DNA of 64,000 nt. It comes from Anodontia alba (lineage: Eukaryota > Mollusca > Bivalvia > Lucinida > Lucinidae). Both the position numbers and the translations under genes were made by a program. Below are positions 29,973 through 40,364 of the stretch, piece by piece; position 1 is the first letter of the stretch, and each line of letters begins with the position of its first letter. The DNA is taken from the NCBI GenBank assembly GCA_964016985.1, contig OZ024833.1, forward strand, positions 59,967,463 through 60,031,462, given 5' to 3'. Below the pieces are notes generated by a model that did not search any database, had not been told where the DNA came from, and saw nothing but the letters and a program-made list of their open reading frames with translations.

Positions 29973-30190
29973 TTAACCCTTTGTCCTGCTGAATAAATTA
30001 AAATGCCATGTCCATTTCTAATTTTCAGCCAATCAGATTACTTGATCAAGGTTTTTGATATAAATTCACATACTTAATGGCAAACAGTGCAGATTCAGAT
30101 CAGTTGGCTTCTTCAGAAGCCAACTGATCTGGATCTACACTGTTTGCAAAGGCAGGGCATATCTGGATTCAGCAGGACAAGGGCGAATAA
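29973..30190. mobile_element. TTAA-A MITE
   Basis: TTAACCCTTTGTCCTGCTGA to TTCAGCAGGACAAGGGCGAA. The hairpin GCAGATTCAGATCAGTTGGC, TTCTTCAGAA and complement is near perfect. The last TTAA has become ATAA. Confidence 0.8.
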
Positions 30191-30306
30191 CAAAGTCTAA
30201 AATGTTAAGTTTATGCTGTTTAAGTCTTGACCTAAGGATAACATTTCACATGGCACATTAAGCCTGAAACCAAATAATCTTTAATATTCAGCTCTTATCT
30301 AAATGC

Positions 30307-30513
30307 TAAAACCCTTAAAGTGCTGCTAATCGCATTGCAGCAGACTAAATTTTAATTTTGCTTTTTTTTTTTACTTTCTGCAAAAATAAGACTTGACATT
30401 GTATGTGAATTGTCTGCTAAGCAGACGATTCACATGGAATGTTAAGTCTTATTTTTACTGAAAAAAAATAATTTTTTTTTTTAGAATGTCGCCTGCTGGG
30501 CTTTAAGGGTTAA
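30307..30513. mobile_element. TTAA-C MITE
   Basis: CCCTTAAAGTGCTGCTAATC to GCTGGGCTTTAAGGGTTAA. The hairpin TGAATTGTCTGCTAAGCAGA is intact. Confidence 0.75.
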
Positions 30514-30595
30514 ATGTACTTGAGGCCAGCCAATGCAAGCAAAACTATGCATGGAAATAAGTCTCTTCCAAGATCAATTTCCCATATAATCAAAT

Positions 30596-30957
30596 TTAAC
30601 CTCTGGCACTCTCTAGCAAATTCAGACTAAAAATTGATATTTTTCTTATTTCTCCCAGTACATAAGATTTTACATTTCACTTGCATGAAGGTAAACACTA
30701 TTTTGAAGAAAAATGTTGCAAGACTTCTGGTGAAATTTGTACCCAGCATGCAAAGTACTGAAGACTATGAATGCTCCATCAATGCCAAGACATTTAATAT
30801 GTCTATGTTTTTCCCTTGGAACAGATTCAGATAAAACGATAATTGTAGCGACAATTTAGAACCTTTTGGCACCAAAACAGTGATGATGATGATGATATAA
30901 TGATGATGGTTGTGATGATGATGAATTTGTAAATAGTGTTGTTCAACAAGTGTTTTG
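30596..30957. other. Old TTAA-B MITE and an ATG/ATC microsatellite
   Basis: 30596-30765 runs from CCTCTGGCACTCTCTAGCAA to CCCAGCATGCAAAGTACTGA with no hairpin left. 30882-30922 is a (GAT)n/(ATG)n microsatellite. Confidence 0.5.
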
Positions 30958-31104
30958 ACTCTTGTCATGCTGAATAAATTAAGATGCCACGCCCACTTCT
31001 AATTTTCAGCCAATCAGATTACTTCATCCAGGGTGTTGCTACATTTATAAACTTAATGACAAACAGTGTAGATCCAAATCTGGGTTCAGCAGGACCAGGG
31101 TTAA
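30958..31104. mobile_element. TTAA-A MITE with deleted hairpin
   Basis: CTTGTCATGCTGAATAAATT to TTCAGCAGGACCAGGGTTAA. The right arm is missing. It ends 55 bases before the exon at 31160-31220. Confidence 0.7.
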
Positions 31105-31159
31105 GCAAAATCAAGATGACCGAAAGGTGAAAATGAAAAGCTCTTCACAAGAAAATTAC

Positions 31160-31220
31160 CATGAACTGACTTCCGCTCCTTGAAGTCGGAAATGCTAACT
31201 GCTTGGTCACACAAATGCTT
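31160..31220 (-). CDS. Internal coding exon of the minus-strand gene
   Basis: Minus-strand acceptor ATTTGTTTTAGTCCAG and donor CATG followed by GTAATT. The 61 nt in phase 0 read KHLCDQAVSISDFKERKSVH and leave one base (G). Joined to the exon at 25994-26133, that G and TC make Val and the frame stays open; the other open frame of this exon would hit a TGA at once in that next exon. This mutual constraint is stronger evidence than either exon alone. The peptide is charged and could be helical. Function unknown. Confidence 0.65.
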
Positions 31221-31504
31221 CTGGACTAAAACAAATAGCTTTGGGTATTCATTAGAATTGCCTCATGATATGCTTGAGTGCAAAAATTAAAAGTTACTTT
31301 CTGAACACTTCTCTTATGCAATGATCTGGGCCAATATTCCACCATTTTTAGCAAAAGTTAAAATATTTAGTCTTTGCAGCAGACATCAGAAACCAGCATG
31401 TATACAACTTTAATCATGCAGCAGATGACAATTAGCAAACCATAACTCTAGAGAAGAAGGGTATCTAAATAATTATTTTTCTGCTTTCTCAAAAATAACA
31501 TGTT
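31221..31504. other. Short intron with MITE debris
   Basis: Fragments of core-like phrases (GGGTATTCATTAGAATTGCC near 31245; CAGCAGATGACAATTAG near 31430). No complete element. Confidence 0.4.
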
Positions 31505-31732
31505 TTAACCCATTGTAGACTGAATAAACTCACCCACACTATATATTGGAAGAGTCAAATTTCAAGTTTAGGTAGGTCAGGCTATGAGATTTAGATATTC
31601 CTTGAGAAAAATGGTTAAACTATATGCAAACAGTGGAGACCCTGATCAGACGCCACGTTCTGCGGCATCTGATCTGGGTCTGCATTGTTTGCCAATTAAC
31701 CTTTTAGGGGTCTCCCAACTACAATGGATTAA
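31505..31732. mobile_element. TTAA-E MITE
   Basis: TTAACCCATTGTAGACTGAA to CCCAACTACAATGGATTAA. The core hairpin GGAGACCCTGATCAGACGCC, TTCTG and complement is the GATCAG core type in another set of termini. Confidence 0.85.
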
Positions 31733-31804
31733 AGTATTTATTTGAGCAACTCTTGAAATCTATGAGTTGATGCATTAACCCAGCATTATGAAAACAACAC
31801 ATAC

Positions 31805-31856
31805 CTTGGAACAAACTGAGTGATTTTCTGTACCTTCTATACATCTTAAACTGTTC
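31805..31856 (-). CDS. Candidate internal coding exon of the minus-strand gene
   Basis: The donor AAG followed by GTATGT is strong and the acceptor CTGGATATACTGTAG fair. Two frames are open. The frame compatible with the next exon (31160-31220, phase 0) takes one base first and reads NSLRCIEGTENHSVCSK. The other, EQFKMYRRYRKSLSLFQ, looks as protein-like but would be followed by a stop in the next exon. A TTAA-E MITE ends 72 bases past the donor. Frame and inclusion are uncertain. Confidence 0.4.
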
Positions 31857-31997
31857 CTACAGTATATCCAGAGTTAATGCGACATCCCTTTTCCGATAAA
31901 AGTTACCTACATTTTTTCTCATTTCTCCCTCAGAATATAAGTTGTGTTATCCATGCAACAAAACTGTATCACTGAATGCACTCTTATGTAATCCCAA

Positions 31998-32245
31998 ACA
32001 TGATCCAGCAAAAGACTTAACCTACAATAAGATTTGTATGACCAGTGAAGACTCAGACCAGCATGTGCATCCATGCAGTCTGATCAGAGTCTTTGCTGAT
32101 TGCATGTTCCTTCTACAGCCTCCAGGCTATCTAAAGAGGGATGAATGAGAACCCTTGCCATACTGAGTGGATGAATAGGCTGATCTGAGTCTTTGCTGGT
32201 CACACAGGTCTTATTGTAGGTTTTGTCATGCGCTGGCTCATATTT
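31998..32245. mobile_element. TATGAGCCAG-family MITE with a visible empty site
   Basis: The left end is GATCCAGCAAAAGACTTAAC and the right end GTTTTGTCATGCGCTGGCTC. Flanks AATCCCAAACAT and ATTTCATTAG match the unbroken CCCAAAACATATTTCATCAG at 28810-28830 and 28989-29008. Confidence 0.7.
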
Positions 32246-32251
32246 CATTAG

Positions 32252-32636
32252 CGCCCTAGAAAAGGCACTTCTCAATTGAAAAAAAAAATTATTAACCCTT
32301 GTCCTGCTGAATAAATTAAGATGTCACACCCACTTCTAATTTTCAGCCAATCAAATTACTTGATCTCAGTTGTTGATACAAATCAAATACTTAATGACAA
32401 ACAGTGCAGATCCAGATCAGTTGGCTTCTGAAGATGTACACTGTTTGCAAAGGCAGGATATATCCGGGTTCAGGAGGACAAGGGTTAATTAACATTTTTG
32501 CTATTTCTTCATGAAAATGAATATTGTGGGCACTCATATGAAGTGAGTTACTACTAATGAGTACTGACAATGCATGTTTTCATGCAGAATTAAGATAAAC
32601 AATTCTCTGGATACCCATCTTGTCTACAGCTCTGGT
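32252..32636. mobile_element. AGATAAG MITE with a TTAA-A MITE inside
   Basis: The host begins CCCTAGAAAAGGCACTTCTC, is interrupted at 32292-32488, and continues AACATTTTTGCTATTTCTTC to CTTGTCTACAGCTCTGG. The guest has TTAA on both sides, CCCTTGTCCTGCTGAA and TTCAGGAGGACAAGGG ends. Confidence 0.75.
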
Positions 32637-32644
32637 TGATTAAA

Positions 32645-32873
32645 TACCATATTTACCCTAAGTAATGAGACACCTTATCTATCTGCCATACTTCTCTTAA
32701 AATTTGAAATGGTCTGTTCTACTACCTCCTGATGTGTCTAAAATATTACTGTATGTATGGCAAACAGTGTAGACCCTGATCAGACGCCGTGTTCTGCCGT
32801 TCTGCGGCGTCTGATCTGGACCTACACTGTTTGCAAAGGTCTATCTGTCCCAATACTTAGGGTTATTACGGTA
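32645..32873. mobile_element. GTATTTACCC-family MITE
   Basis: TACCATATTTACCCTAAGTA to AATACTTAGGGTTATTACGG. The core GTAGACCCTGATCAGACGCC with TTCTGCCGTTCTGCGGCG shows a small duplication in the loop. Confidence 0.8.
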
Positions 32874-33153
32874 ATAATAAAGTGTGTCAACCATAAGCAC
32901 TCTCTTTGCAAGAGAAAAGAACAAGAATGAATATTCCTTCAAAATGGGATGTGCTTTTTCTTTCAAACTGCCTCCAAATCAATATTATAATGAAACCTCA
33001 ATACCAGGGAAAATAAAATATATAAGTATTTCAAAGTATATAATATATAAATATATAAGTATTTCAAAGTATCCAATGATATTAGAAGCTCACCACATTC
33101 AAAGTTATAAATACTGACACAAAATGCTTGTTCTGGACTGTGCTTTCGCGCTT
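32874..33153. other. AT-rich stretch with a short direct repeat
   Basis: AAATATATAAGTATTTCAAA occurs twice (about 33008 and 33050). No gene signals. Confidence 0.4.
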
Positions 33154-33370
33154 TGCAAGCTGGGTAAAAATTTCAGCACATGACATTCTGAAGTTTTTTG
33201 TTTTGTTTTTTGTTGTTTTTTTTTGTGCTGAAAATAGGATCTGACATTTCATACAAATTGTCTCAACAATTTGCATGAAATGTCAAATCCCATTTTATGG
33301 GAAAATGAAAACAAAAATATCATTTTTTTTCTTCAGCCAAATTTGCCCTGAGAGTGCTAAAGGTTAGCTA
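33154..33370. mobile_element. TTAA-B MITE, diverged
   Basis: CGCTTTGCAAGCTGGGTAAA to CCCTGAGAGTGCTAAAGGTT, hairpin CATACAAATTGTCTCAACAA. Confidence 0.65.
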
Positions 33371-33707
33371 TGAAGGCCATGACAACTAAAAAGGTGCCTT
33401 ATGACACACTTGCTGATGGCTCAGCCTGTACATTTGTACAATCATACCAGTGCCTGTAAGTTACATACATAGTAGCTCAACAGATTTAGAAACTAAAACA
33501 GAGTAAGATCCCTTATTGGATGCTCACGTAAATTACCCTTAAATGGTACCTTACCTCATTACATGATTAGAGCTACACAAATTTGCAGCAGATGACATTA
33601 TTATTTATAGAAAATAAAGCTTGATATTTCATGTGAATCATCATATGCAACATCAAGCTTTTATCTGGAAAATAAAAAAAAAAATGTCTGCTGCACTTTT
33701 AAGGTTA
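33371..33707. other. Unassigned stretch ending in a TTAA-C fragment
   Basis: A strong minus-strand donor (GAG then GTAAGG, near 33570) has no matching open exon upstream. 33580-33707 is a TTAA-C right part (GCAGCAGATGACATTATT to CACTTTTAAGGTTAA). Confidence 0.4.
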
Positions 33708-33777
33708 AACTGCAAATAGTTTTGATTCTGATCCAAGTACCTAATCATCCATCAAAAAGTATATATACCCAACTTCC

Positions 33778-33980
33778 TTAACGCTTAGCACTCCGGGTAA
33801 AAAAAAATTCAGCAGCTGACATTTTGAAATATTTCTCTTATTTTTTCCAGAAAACAGGCTTTGACATTTCATGTTGTGGAGACAATTTGCATGAAATGTC
33901 AAATCCTGTTTTCTGGGGGAAAAAAAGAAAAATGTCATCAATGTGCAGTCTGAATTAGCCCATAGAGAGGTAAAGGTTAA
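33778..33980. mobile_element. TTAA-B MITE
   Basis: TTAACGCTTAGCACTCCGGG to ATAGAGAGGTAAAGGTTAA. The hairpin has lost most of its left arm. Confidence 0.8.
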
Positions 33981-34155
33981 AATAAAATCTATTCTGTTCA
34001 TGCTCTGATAATGTTCTTGAAACACATCTTGCTCTGATTCAGTGACTTGAGAAATTAACAAGTAATGGCTTTTAATAATTAGTTATCAATGCAACTATCA
34101 TGATCATATTTCACTTCCGTTGCATAGGAAAGCATAAGAAACAAGAAAATAGTCC

Positions 34156-34275
34156 TTGTAAGTACTGAGGCAGTCAGTCTGTCTCCAGACTATCTGTTCT
34201 TTTATATCTATGTGTCTTGTACTGAGGCAGTCAGTCTGTCTCCAGACTATCTGTTCCTTTATATCTATGTGTCTT
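34156..34275. repeat. 58-bp tandem duplication
   Basis: GTACTGAGGCAGTCAGTCTG through TATATCTATGTGTCTT occurs twice in direct tandem with one base difference. It creates part of a 152-codon minus-strand open frame that I reject as a gene. Confidence 0.8.
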
Positions 34276-34670
34276 TTCAAGGTATATACTCTATTTTGCT
34301 TAAAATGTTTTTCTGATTTATAATGCCCCTTAGTTCTGCAGTAAAACAGTGAGTGACTTGTGAATAAAGGGGCAAATAAGGCTACAGGAAGTGACAGAAA
34401 GAATGACATAATGACACACGGACAACCAACATGAAACCACAATACCCTGCCACTATCATGTGGCAGGGTATAAAAGGTAAGAAGTTGCAGTGTCTGAACA
34501 TTTGAATTAATTATGGAAATATGCTTCCAAAGAAGTGTAATAATCTGTTTGTAATGAGCCATCCAGAATCACAGCTCAACAAGCAAAGCATGGCTCCCTG
34601 TCTAATGCCTTGCAAAGTGTAATGATGCAGACAAACATTGATCTGCAATTTAAATTCTTTTATCTCCTGA

Positions 34671-34711
34671 AATCCTTTAAAGTGTCTATGAAAATTATAG
34701 CATACAACATT

Positions 34712-34742
<31 letters not shown>

Positions 34743-34869
34743 GAGAGAGGGAGAGAGAGAGACAGAGAGAGAATAAAACAATTTACATGAAGTATCAAGC
34801 CTTATATTCTCTAAAAATTAAAATAAAAATGTCATCTGCTGCACCTGTGATTGGTGCTTTAACCATTAA
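34671..34869. mobile_element. TTAA-C MITE whose left hairpin arm became a GA microsatellite
   Basis: Left end TTTAAAGTGTCTATGAAAAT, then an A run and (GA)n at 34732-34773, then the surviving right arm (TTTACATGAAGTATCAAGCC) and GTGATTGGTGCTTTAA. Confidence 0.7.
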
Positions 34870-34947
34870 AATGTCATCTGGCAACATTTAAATTCAGCAG
34901 GACAAGGTTACAAAGTGGTTTACATTCGGCCTATAGGCAGAATTACA

Positions 34948-35126
34948 GGGTACCCAGACAAATGTTTTTTCTCATTTCTCCACAAAAACATATGATACGG
35001 GTACTCATTAGAAGCGCCTCAGTATTAGAAGCGCCTCACTGAGGTGCTTCTAATGAGCATCCACAACATATGTTTCCTGGCAAAATAAGAAAATATCAAC
35101 ACTTTTTGCTTGAAAAAAGCGCCTTA
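34948..35126. mobile_element. AGATAAG-family MITE
   Basis: The core ATTAGAAGCGCCTCA appears twice before the complement arm, and the right end is GCGCCTTATCTCC. Confidence 0.65.
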
Positions 35127-35252
35127 TCTCCTATGCATGGGGACAGCCTGCTGATCAGCGTTTTTGTGTAAACCCTCATCAGTATTCGGCTTACTATACC
35201 CTAGTGATATTTAACCCAGAAATCTACGTGATCCCCACAAGAAGATCATTAC

Positions 35253-35274
35253 CACAGCAAAAGACAGCAAGTCT
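35253..35274 (-). CDS. Weak candidate 22-nt exon of the minus-strand gene
   Basis: A good acceptor (CCTTTTAATTATCTAG) is followed 22 nt later by a moderate donor (GTG then GTAATG). Its phase, two bases first and two left over, is what is needed to connect 41779-41863 to 31805-31856. All three frames are open because it is so short, so the fit carries little weight. Confidence 0.2.
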
Positions 35275-35308
35275 CTAGATAATTAAAAGGTTACTTCCAG
35301 ATTAATTC

Positions 35309-35501
35309 TTAACACTTTGCACGCTGGGTAAAAATTTCAGCAGACGACAAATTAAAAATATTTTTTCTTGAAAAAAGGATTTGACATTTCATGCAAATTG
35401 TCTCCAATTTGCATGAAATGTCAAATCATGTTTTCTGGGAAAAATAATCAAAATATTTTAAAATGTCTGCAAAATGTTTTACCAAGCTTGCAAAGTATTA
35501 A
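35309..35501. mobile_element. TTAA-B MITE
   Basis: TTAACACTTTGCACGCTGGG to CCAAGCTTGCAAAGTATTAA. The hairpin TGCAAATTGTCTCCAATTTG is compact and the termini well kept. Confidence 0.85.
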
Positions 35502-35582
35502 CAAGGGATGTGTGTTGCATGTACTCTAAAAGGCTAAGATAGCAGAATTCCCCAGACTAACTATTGATACCCCAAAATATTA

Positions 35583-36345
35583 CCATATTCGAATATGTAC
35601 AGCACTGTGCACTTAGGTTTTTCAAAATAACTGGAAAACCTTTAGTAAAATATCTACCCAATAAGGGCACACTTTTCCCGCTAGTGGCAACTTTTGTCAT
35701 CTGCTGATAACCTCTGCAAACTGTTTGGACCCAGATCAGGCCTGACGAAATGTCGAGCCTGATCTGGATTCAAACTGTTTGATACTCTGATGGTATTCCT
35801 GAAAGATTCTTTTTGAAAAAGTTAATTTTGAAAAACAAATCCACAGACGACAAAAAAACATGCAAAATTACCCAGCACGCAAAGTTAAATTAAGATCAGC
35901 AGAGGCTCTTAAGACTGCCCATGATTTTTTCTTCTTCTGATTTTCTTTTTAACCCATTGTAGTCGGGAGACCCCTAAAAAGGTAATTGAAAAACAGTGCA
36001 GAACCAGATCAGACGCCGCAGAATGCGGCGTCTGATCAGAATCTCCACTGTTTGCAAATAGTTTAGCCATTTTCTCTAGGAATATGTAAATCTCATAGCT
36101 GGATGTACCTAAGATTGAAATTGGACTCTTCCAATATATAGTGTGGGAGAGTTTATTCAGTATACAATGGGTTAAAAGCATAGGTTGTGGGTACTCATTT
36201 GAGCAAAGCCAAGGCAATTTAAATAAGGACCTGTAACATACGCTTTTATAAAGAAGTACTAAAACTACATGGATTGTAATCTGAAGACTATGAAATTGCT
36301 TGAGTGTGCGCTTATAAGGGTATGCACATTAATAAGGTTGAATGT
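35583..36345. mobile_element. GTATTTGACC MITE split by TTAA-D and TTAA-E elements
   Basis: The left arm reads GTGCACTTAGGTTTTTCAAA and the right arm GAAATTGCTTGAGTGTGCGC...TAATAAGGTTGAATG. A TTAA-D-like hairpin element (GACCCAGATCAGGCCTGACG) lies at 35672-35890, and a TTAA-E element at 35949-36175. Confidence 0.65.
35949..36175. mobile_element. TTAA-E MITE
   Basis: TTAACCCATTGTAGTCGGGA to CAGTATACAATGGGTTAA. The core palindrome AGAACCAGATCAGACGCCGC with AGAATGCGGCGTCTGATC is nearly perfect. Confidence 0.85.
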
Positions 36346-37044
36346 GTTTTTTCCAGATCAAATGCAGCTGCTCCTGGTTTCATAGAAATGCTGTTGAGAA
36401 CTAGATATCAAAATATTAGGATAAAATTTGTTTAAACTAGTTGCTAACTATGCTACATAGCCAAGTTAAGTCAAGAGAGATTACCAGTGTTCCCAATACC
36501 CTCTGTAGAGGGTTTTTTTACCATCAAAATTTAACTTGTATCCCAAAAATTGAAGGGAGTCTCATAATATCCTGTTATACTTAGGGAGTACAAAAAAAGA
36601 AAATAAAGCCAATTTACCCCCAGATTGAAACTGCAGTGGGAATCCTGGATAACTATTTATCTATTAAACAGTGGCTGACATAAAGAGCTTTTAAAGCTTT
36701 TCAATATTTTCATAGTTGTATGTGTTTTCATGGCGAAAGAGTGAATATTTATTCACATTCCAAGTTCTCCAGAATCTCACTGAAGGCATACAAACTCTTC
36801 TCCATTTTATGTTAGCCCATTGTCCAGGACTCCAGTCCACTGTTCCATACCATTAGTCCATTCCATGAAATACAATCTGCCTTATTTTATTATATCAATA
36901 GGTCAGAAGATATGACCTGATAAAACCTGACCAGGTAAATATAACCCAATAAATATAGTCTGTCTGCAAAAACCTCACCTGGAGAGTTAGATACATACTT
37001 CAGGTCAGGTTTTATCAAAAACAAATTACTAACCAAAATGATAA
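36346..37044. other. Longest repeat-poor stretch of the left half
   Basis: About 700 bp without clear element ends. A pair GATAAAACCTGACC and GGTCAGGTTTTATC (36923 and 37002) is an inverted repeat. A minus-strand frame of 50 nt at 36979-37028 with a GTGAGG donor overlaps it and is not accepted as an exon. Confidence 0.4.
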
Positions 37045-38566
37045 GCCCTAAGGCCAAAAAAAAATAATCATTAGATTCTCAGGCCCCGCCACATGTACCA
37101 AAAAGTCTGCGCATAAGCCTTTTTTTCCGTGTCCAATAAAAAAAACACATCCGCGTCTAGATACAACGTGCCGGTGCGTTGCGGTTTTTAAAATCCTAGT
37201 TTTAGATGCAACCATAGTATACACGGTCACGTAAATGCTTGAATTATTGATTTTTTCATTGGATTGAATCTTGCGAGTAAGCGTTTTAGCACCATCATTG
37301 ATCAAAATGTCTGCCGAAGCGCAAGTTGTGTAAACAAAACTTGTGTTTCCTTTGTTTTCAAAGCAGATGTCTCAGATTTCCACCCAGATTTCATCCGGGG
37401 CTACGGTGCATCTGTCCTGGAACATTATAGGCAGTTACGAAAAAGACTGCACAATTGCCGAGTTGTATAACGGCATAAAATCGGGATCTGAAGTATCGAT
37501 TTCTGCTCCTTCCCGGATGAATTATCAAACCACGATGTAAGTGCATCAATCGGACGCCCCACAGTGGACACATTCGACAGAATTTCTGTCAACACATCCC
37601 TCTCTGACGCTATATAAACCTTTGGTAGATATTTTAACCCTTCTCTTGCCGGAATTAAAATGAATCAGGCCTGTAAGAGGGGGTACCTCTACTTGAGAAG
37701 TCATTACCCCCTGAATTTTACCTCGATTTTCATGAAATTTTCACGTATAATTTGCCGATCCTAGGTGGCCATTTTACCGGAGAAAGAATGGTCACGTGAC
37801 TAGAAAGTCACGTGACAGTCATGTGTAAACCGGGAACCGTTTAAGACACTTAAAAAAAAAAAAAAAAAAAAAAATAATTACAAGAGCCCAGCGCCTACTG
37901 TGTACTATTGTGAATGAAACGAGTGACATACATAGGTTCTACTGTTATTCCTACTTATTCCTCACTGGAAATGATTCAGGTGTTATGGGCTTTTTTTCCA
38001 GAAAAGCCTGATCAATCTGTTGAAGTGAGTGCTGAAATTAATGGCAGCTTGAAATTTGGTATTCTCGGTCTTTTTTAGTGTGGGTAAAATCCAGCACCTG
38101 ACTATCTAATGAAAAGTGGCGTGTTTGTATGAAAGTAGGTTCACTCCTGTATGAGAACACTTGCTCTGAATGGTTGCATTGGGTTTATTGTAAGTATGAC
38201 GGGCTTTTGAGCTGGCAGACCCCCCCAGCGCGACTATTGTCGCGAAAGGCAAGATAAGGGTTAAACTGCTGCACAAACTGATTTTTATAGTATCCTTTAT
38301 ATATAATAATCATAGGGACATATAAAAAAGCTATCCTCAGTACTTCTCCTTATCTTGAGCTATGTCTAGGTGTCCAAAAATTAAGTATTTTTATGATAAT
38401 AATATTATAAAACGCATTTCATGAAACTTTTAAGGGTTCATGTAATAAAAAAAAAAAAAAAAAAGTTCCCTCGCCTGTTCCATGAGTAAAAAAAAAAAAA
38501 AAAAAAAATTTCCTGCCTGCCTCATCTGTTTTTGCCAAAAATGGCCTGAGAATCTAATAATTAATT
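37045..38566. mobile_element. TTAGATTCTCAG-family element carrying a TTAA-F element
   Basis: The left end (AAGGCCAAAAAAAAATAATC then ATTAGATTCTCAGG) is matched by the right end (CCTGAGAATCTAATAATTAA then TTTTTTTTGGCCT). The interior is richer in CpG than the surroundings (37080-37620) and its short open frames show no domain. The guest at 37634-38264 has clean TTAA borders. Confidence 0.7.
37634..38264. mobile_element. TTAA-F element, uninterrupted
   Basis: TTAACCCTTCTCTTGCCGGA to AAGGCAAGATAAGGGTTAA. It contains TCACGTGACTAGAAAGTCAC, a short palindrome. It is the empty counterpart of 12062-14996 and fixes the borders of HEL element 2. Confidence 0.75.
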
Positions 38567-39145
38567 TTTTTTGGCCTAAGTTATACATTGCTCCAGATAA
38601 GAGTGGGTAACCATGTACTATTTTCTTATTATATTATTGCATTAGTATGTGAATTTGTAATCATTGCAAATCAGAAAGAAAGAACTTTTTAACACCATAT
38701 TTTTACAAACGTCCCAGTATCATTTAATTCAAGGAACTATTGTCTACTGAAAATAAAAATCTTCTTATCAAATTATCTTGTTTATGAAATTATTACGAAG
38801 AAATTTTCATATGTAATTAAGTTTTCAGTAATTTACATTACATATTCTTGTCATGTTTTTTGTTGTTTTTTTTTTTATGCAGTTTACATCATGTTAACAA
38901 GTTTATGTGATTAAGACCCTGACAAATCCCAGTTTATGTAGGAAGGAGAGGTGTTTGCTGGGGTAAACATTATTTTTCTTGTTTCTGCTCTGGACATGGA
39001 GTGTGACTGCTTATTAGAACTACCTAAATTAGATGGTACTTCTGGGTGGGGGGACCCGTGTTTGGGATGGGGACCTATGAAGTTTCAGCAGAATGGTGCA
39101 CCACCCTACAACCCACTCTGTCCTGAAAAAGGAAGCTACTCTTAG
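38567..39145. other. AT-rich stretch with half an AGATAAG core
   Basis: Bases 38960-39035 resemble an AGATAAG left arm (GTAAACATTATTTTTCTTGT, GCTTATTAGAACTACC). The rest is unremarkable. Confidence 0.4.
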
Positions 39146-39149
39146 GTTG

Positions 39150-39545
39150 GTTGGTTTGGAAGTTAACAGCCTTGTCAACACTATTAATGTCATGTCTAGC
39201 CAATCACTTTAAAACACCTAACCAGACTTTTCCTTAGACTGGTTCCAGTCTCCAATGACTAAATATTTATTCTTATAATTCTGTTTGATAATCCACTGAA
39301 ATAAAACCAAAGTAATATCATGACTGGTCACGGGCAGGCTTAGTCCTCTGATCCATTAAAAATTCAGCACTTTTTTGCCTTTCTTGAACCAGCAGAAGCG
39401 AGAGAATGACCATAGAAAATATTTCATGATCAATATCCACGAAAGAATGTTGTCGGACCAGGCATGGATTGAACCGATGACCTCCTGACCACCAGTCAGA
39501 CCCTAATCCAACTGAGCCAGTGAGTGGGATTCAAACCCAGGACAA
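39150..39545 (-). mobile_element. SINE-1 with a tRNA-like head and an inserted CTGGAGCCAG fragment
   Basis: On the minus strand the head reads TGGCTCAGTTGGATTAGGGT (A-box-like) and CGGTTCAATCC (B box). The body follows, down to GGCTGTTAACTTCCAAACC. Bases 39236-39330 (plus: GACTGGTTCCAGTCTCCAAT to ATCATGACTGGTCA) are half of another element inside the body. Confidence 0.7.
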
Positions 39546-39559
39546 GGTAAAAGTCTAAG

Positions 39560-39720
39560 CATGCTGAATCACATATTTACAGAACAGAATAGAACAGAAC
39601 AAAACTTCATTGATCTAACTACTTCTCAGGCCACACGCAGGAGGAGTAAGAGAAGGAAGAAACTACATAATGAACAAAGCAAGTGACAAAGTTTACAAAC
39701 ATTGTTCACATTACATTCTG
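39560..39720. other. Possible retroposon tail with AGAAC repeats
   Basis: (AGAAC)-like repeats at 39580-39604 precede ACTTCATTGATCTAACTACT. Such pentamer tails occur at 3' ends of retroposons, but no body is identifiable. Confidence 0.3.
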
Positions 39721-39721
39721 T

Positions 39722-39940
39722 CCACACTTAAAGTGCCAAGCAAAATTTGTAACAGACGACATTCTAAAATTTTGATTTTTTTATTTTTCAGAGAAAACAT
39801 GTCTTGATATTTTGTGTGAATTACCTGCTTAGAAGACGATTCACATGAAATGTCAAGACTTGTTTCCTTCTGAAAATAAAAAAAAATAATAATAATGAAA
39901 ATTGTCGTCTGCTTCAGTTGTGATTGGCACTTTAAGGGTT
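39722..39940. mobile_element. TTAA-C MITE
   Basis: CACTTAAAGTGCCAAGCAAA to GTGATTGGCACTTTAAGGGT. The hairpin around CCTGCTTAGAAGACG is imperfect. Confidence 0.75.
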
Positions 39941-40056
39941 TATATTTTTCTGTTTCCCTGCATTCAACATTTTTTTTTCTTTTTCTGAAGCCGTCATAGC
40001 CTTGAACTACAATCAATCTAGCTAGTATAGTGTTTGTTTTGGTATGTATTCACCTT

Positions 40057-40262
40057 TACCAGTCTTTCTGCAAATTCAGCAGACAACAAATTGGTTACAT
40101 TTTCTTTTTTTTTCTCAGAAAATAGACTTTGACATTTCATGCAAATTGTCTCCTGAGGAGACAATTTGCATAAAATGTCAAAACCTATTTTCTAGGAAAA
40201 GTAAGAAAAAATATTTCAAGATGCTGTCTGCTGAAACTTTTACCCAGCATGCGAAGCATTAA
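40057..40262. mobile_element. TTAA-B MITE
   Basis: The left end is decayed, the right end is TACCCAGCATGCGAAGCATT then AA. The hairpin ATGCAAATTGTCTCCTGAGG and complement is intact. Confidence 0.75.
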
Positions 40263-40364
40263 ACAACCAATTAAGTACCGGAAGATTGTGTACACTAAAA
40301 ATATTTTGAGCAGCCTCATGACAAAATCTACAGTTTTTAGGTTTATTCAAATTATGCAGCCATT

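Noticed and set aside
34104..34562. 152-codon minus-strand open frame
   Set aside because: It spans a 58-bp tandem duplication and the 3' end of a HEL-type element; the peptide repeats itself and shows no domain.
36979..37028. 50-nt minus-strand exon candidate (GTGAGG donor)
   Set aside because: It overlaps an inverted repeat, has a weak acceptor, and its phase does not join the neighbouring exons.
39455..39525. tRNA gene on the minus strand
   Set aside because: A- and B-box matches belong to the head of a SINE; no complete cloverleaf can be drawn and the SINE body follows directly.
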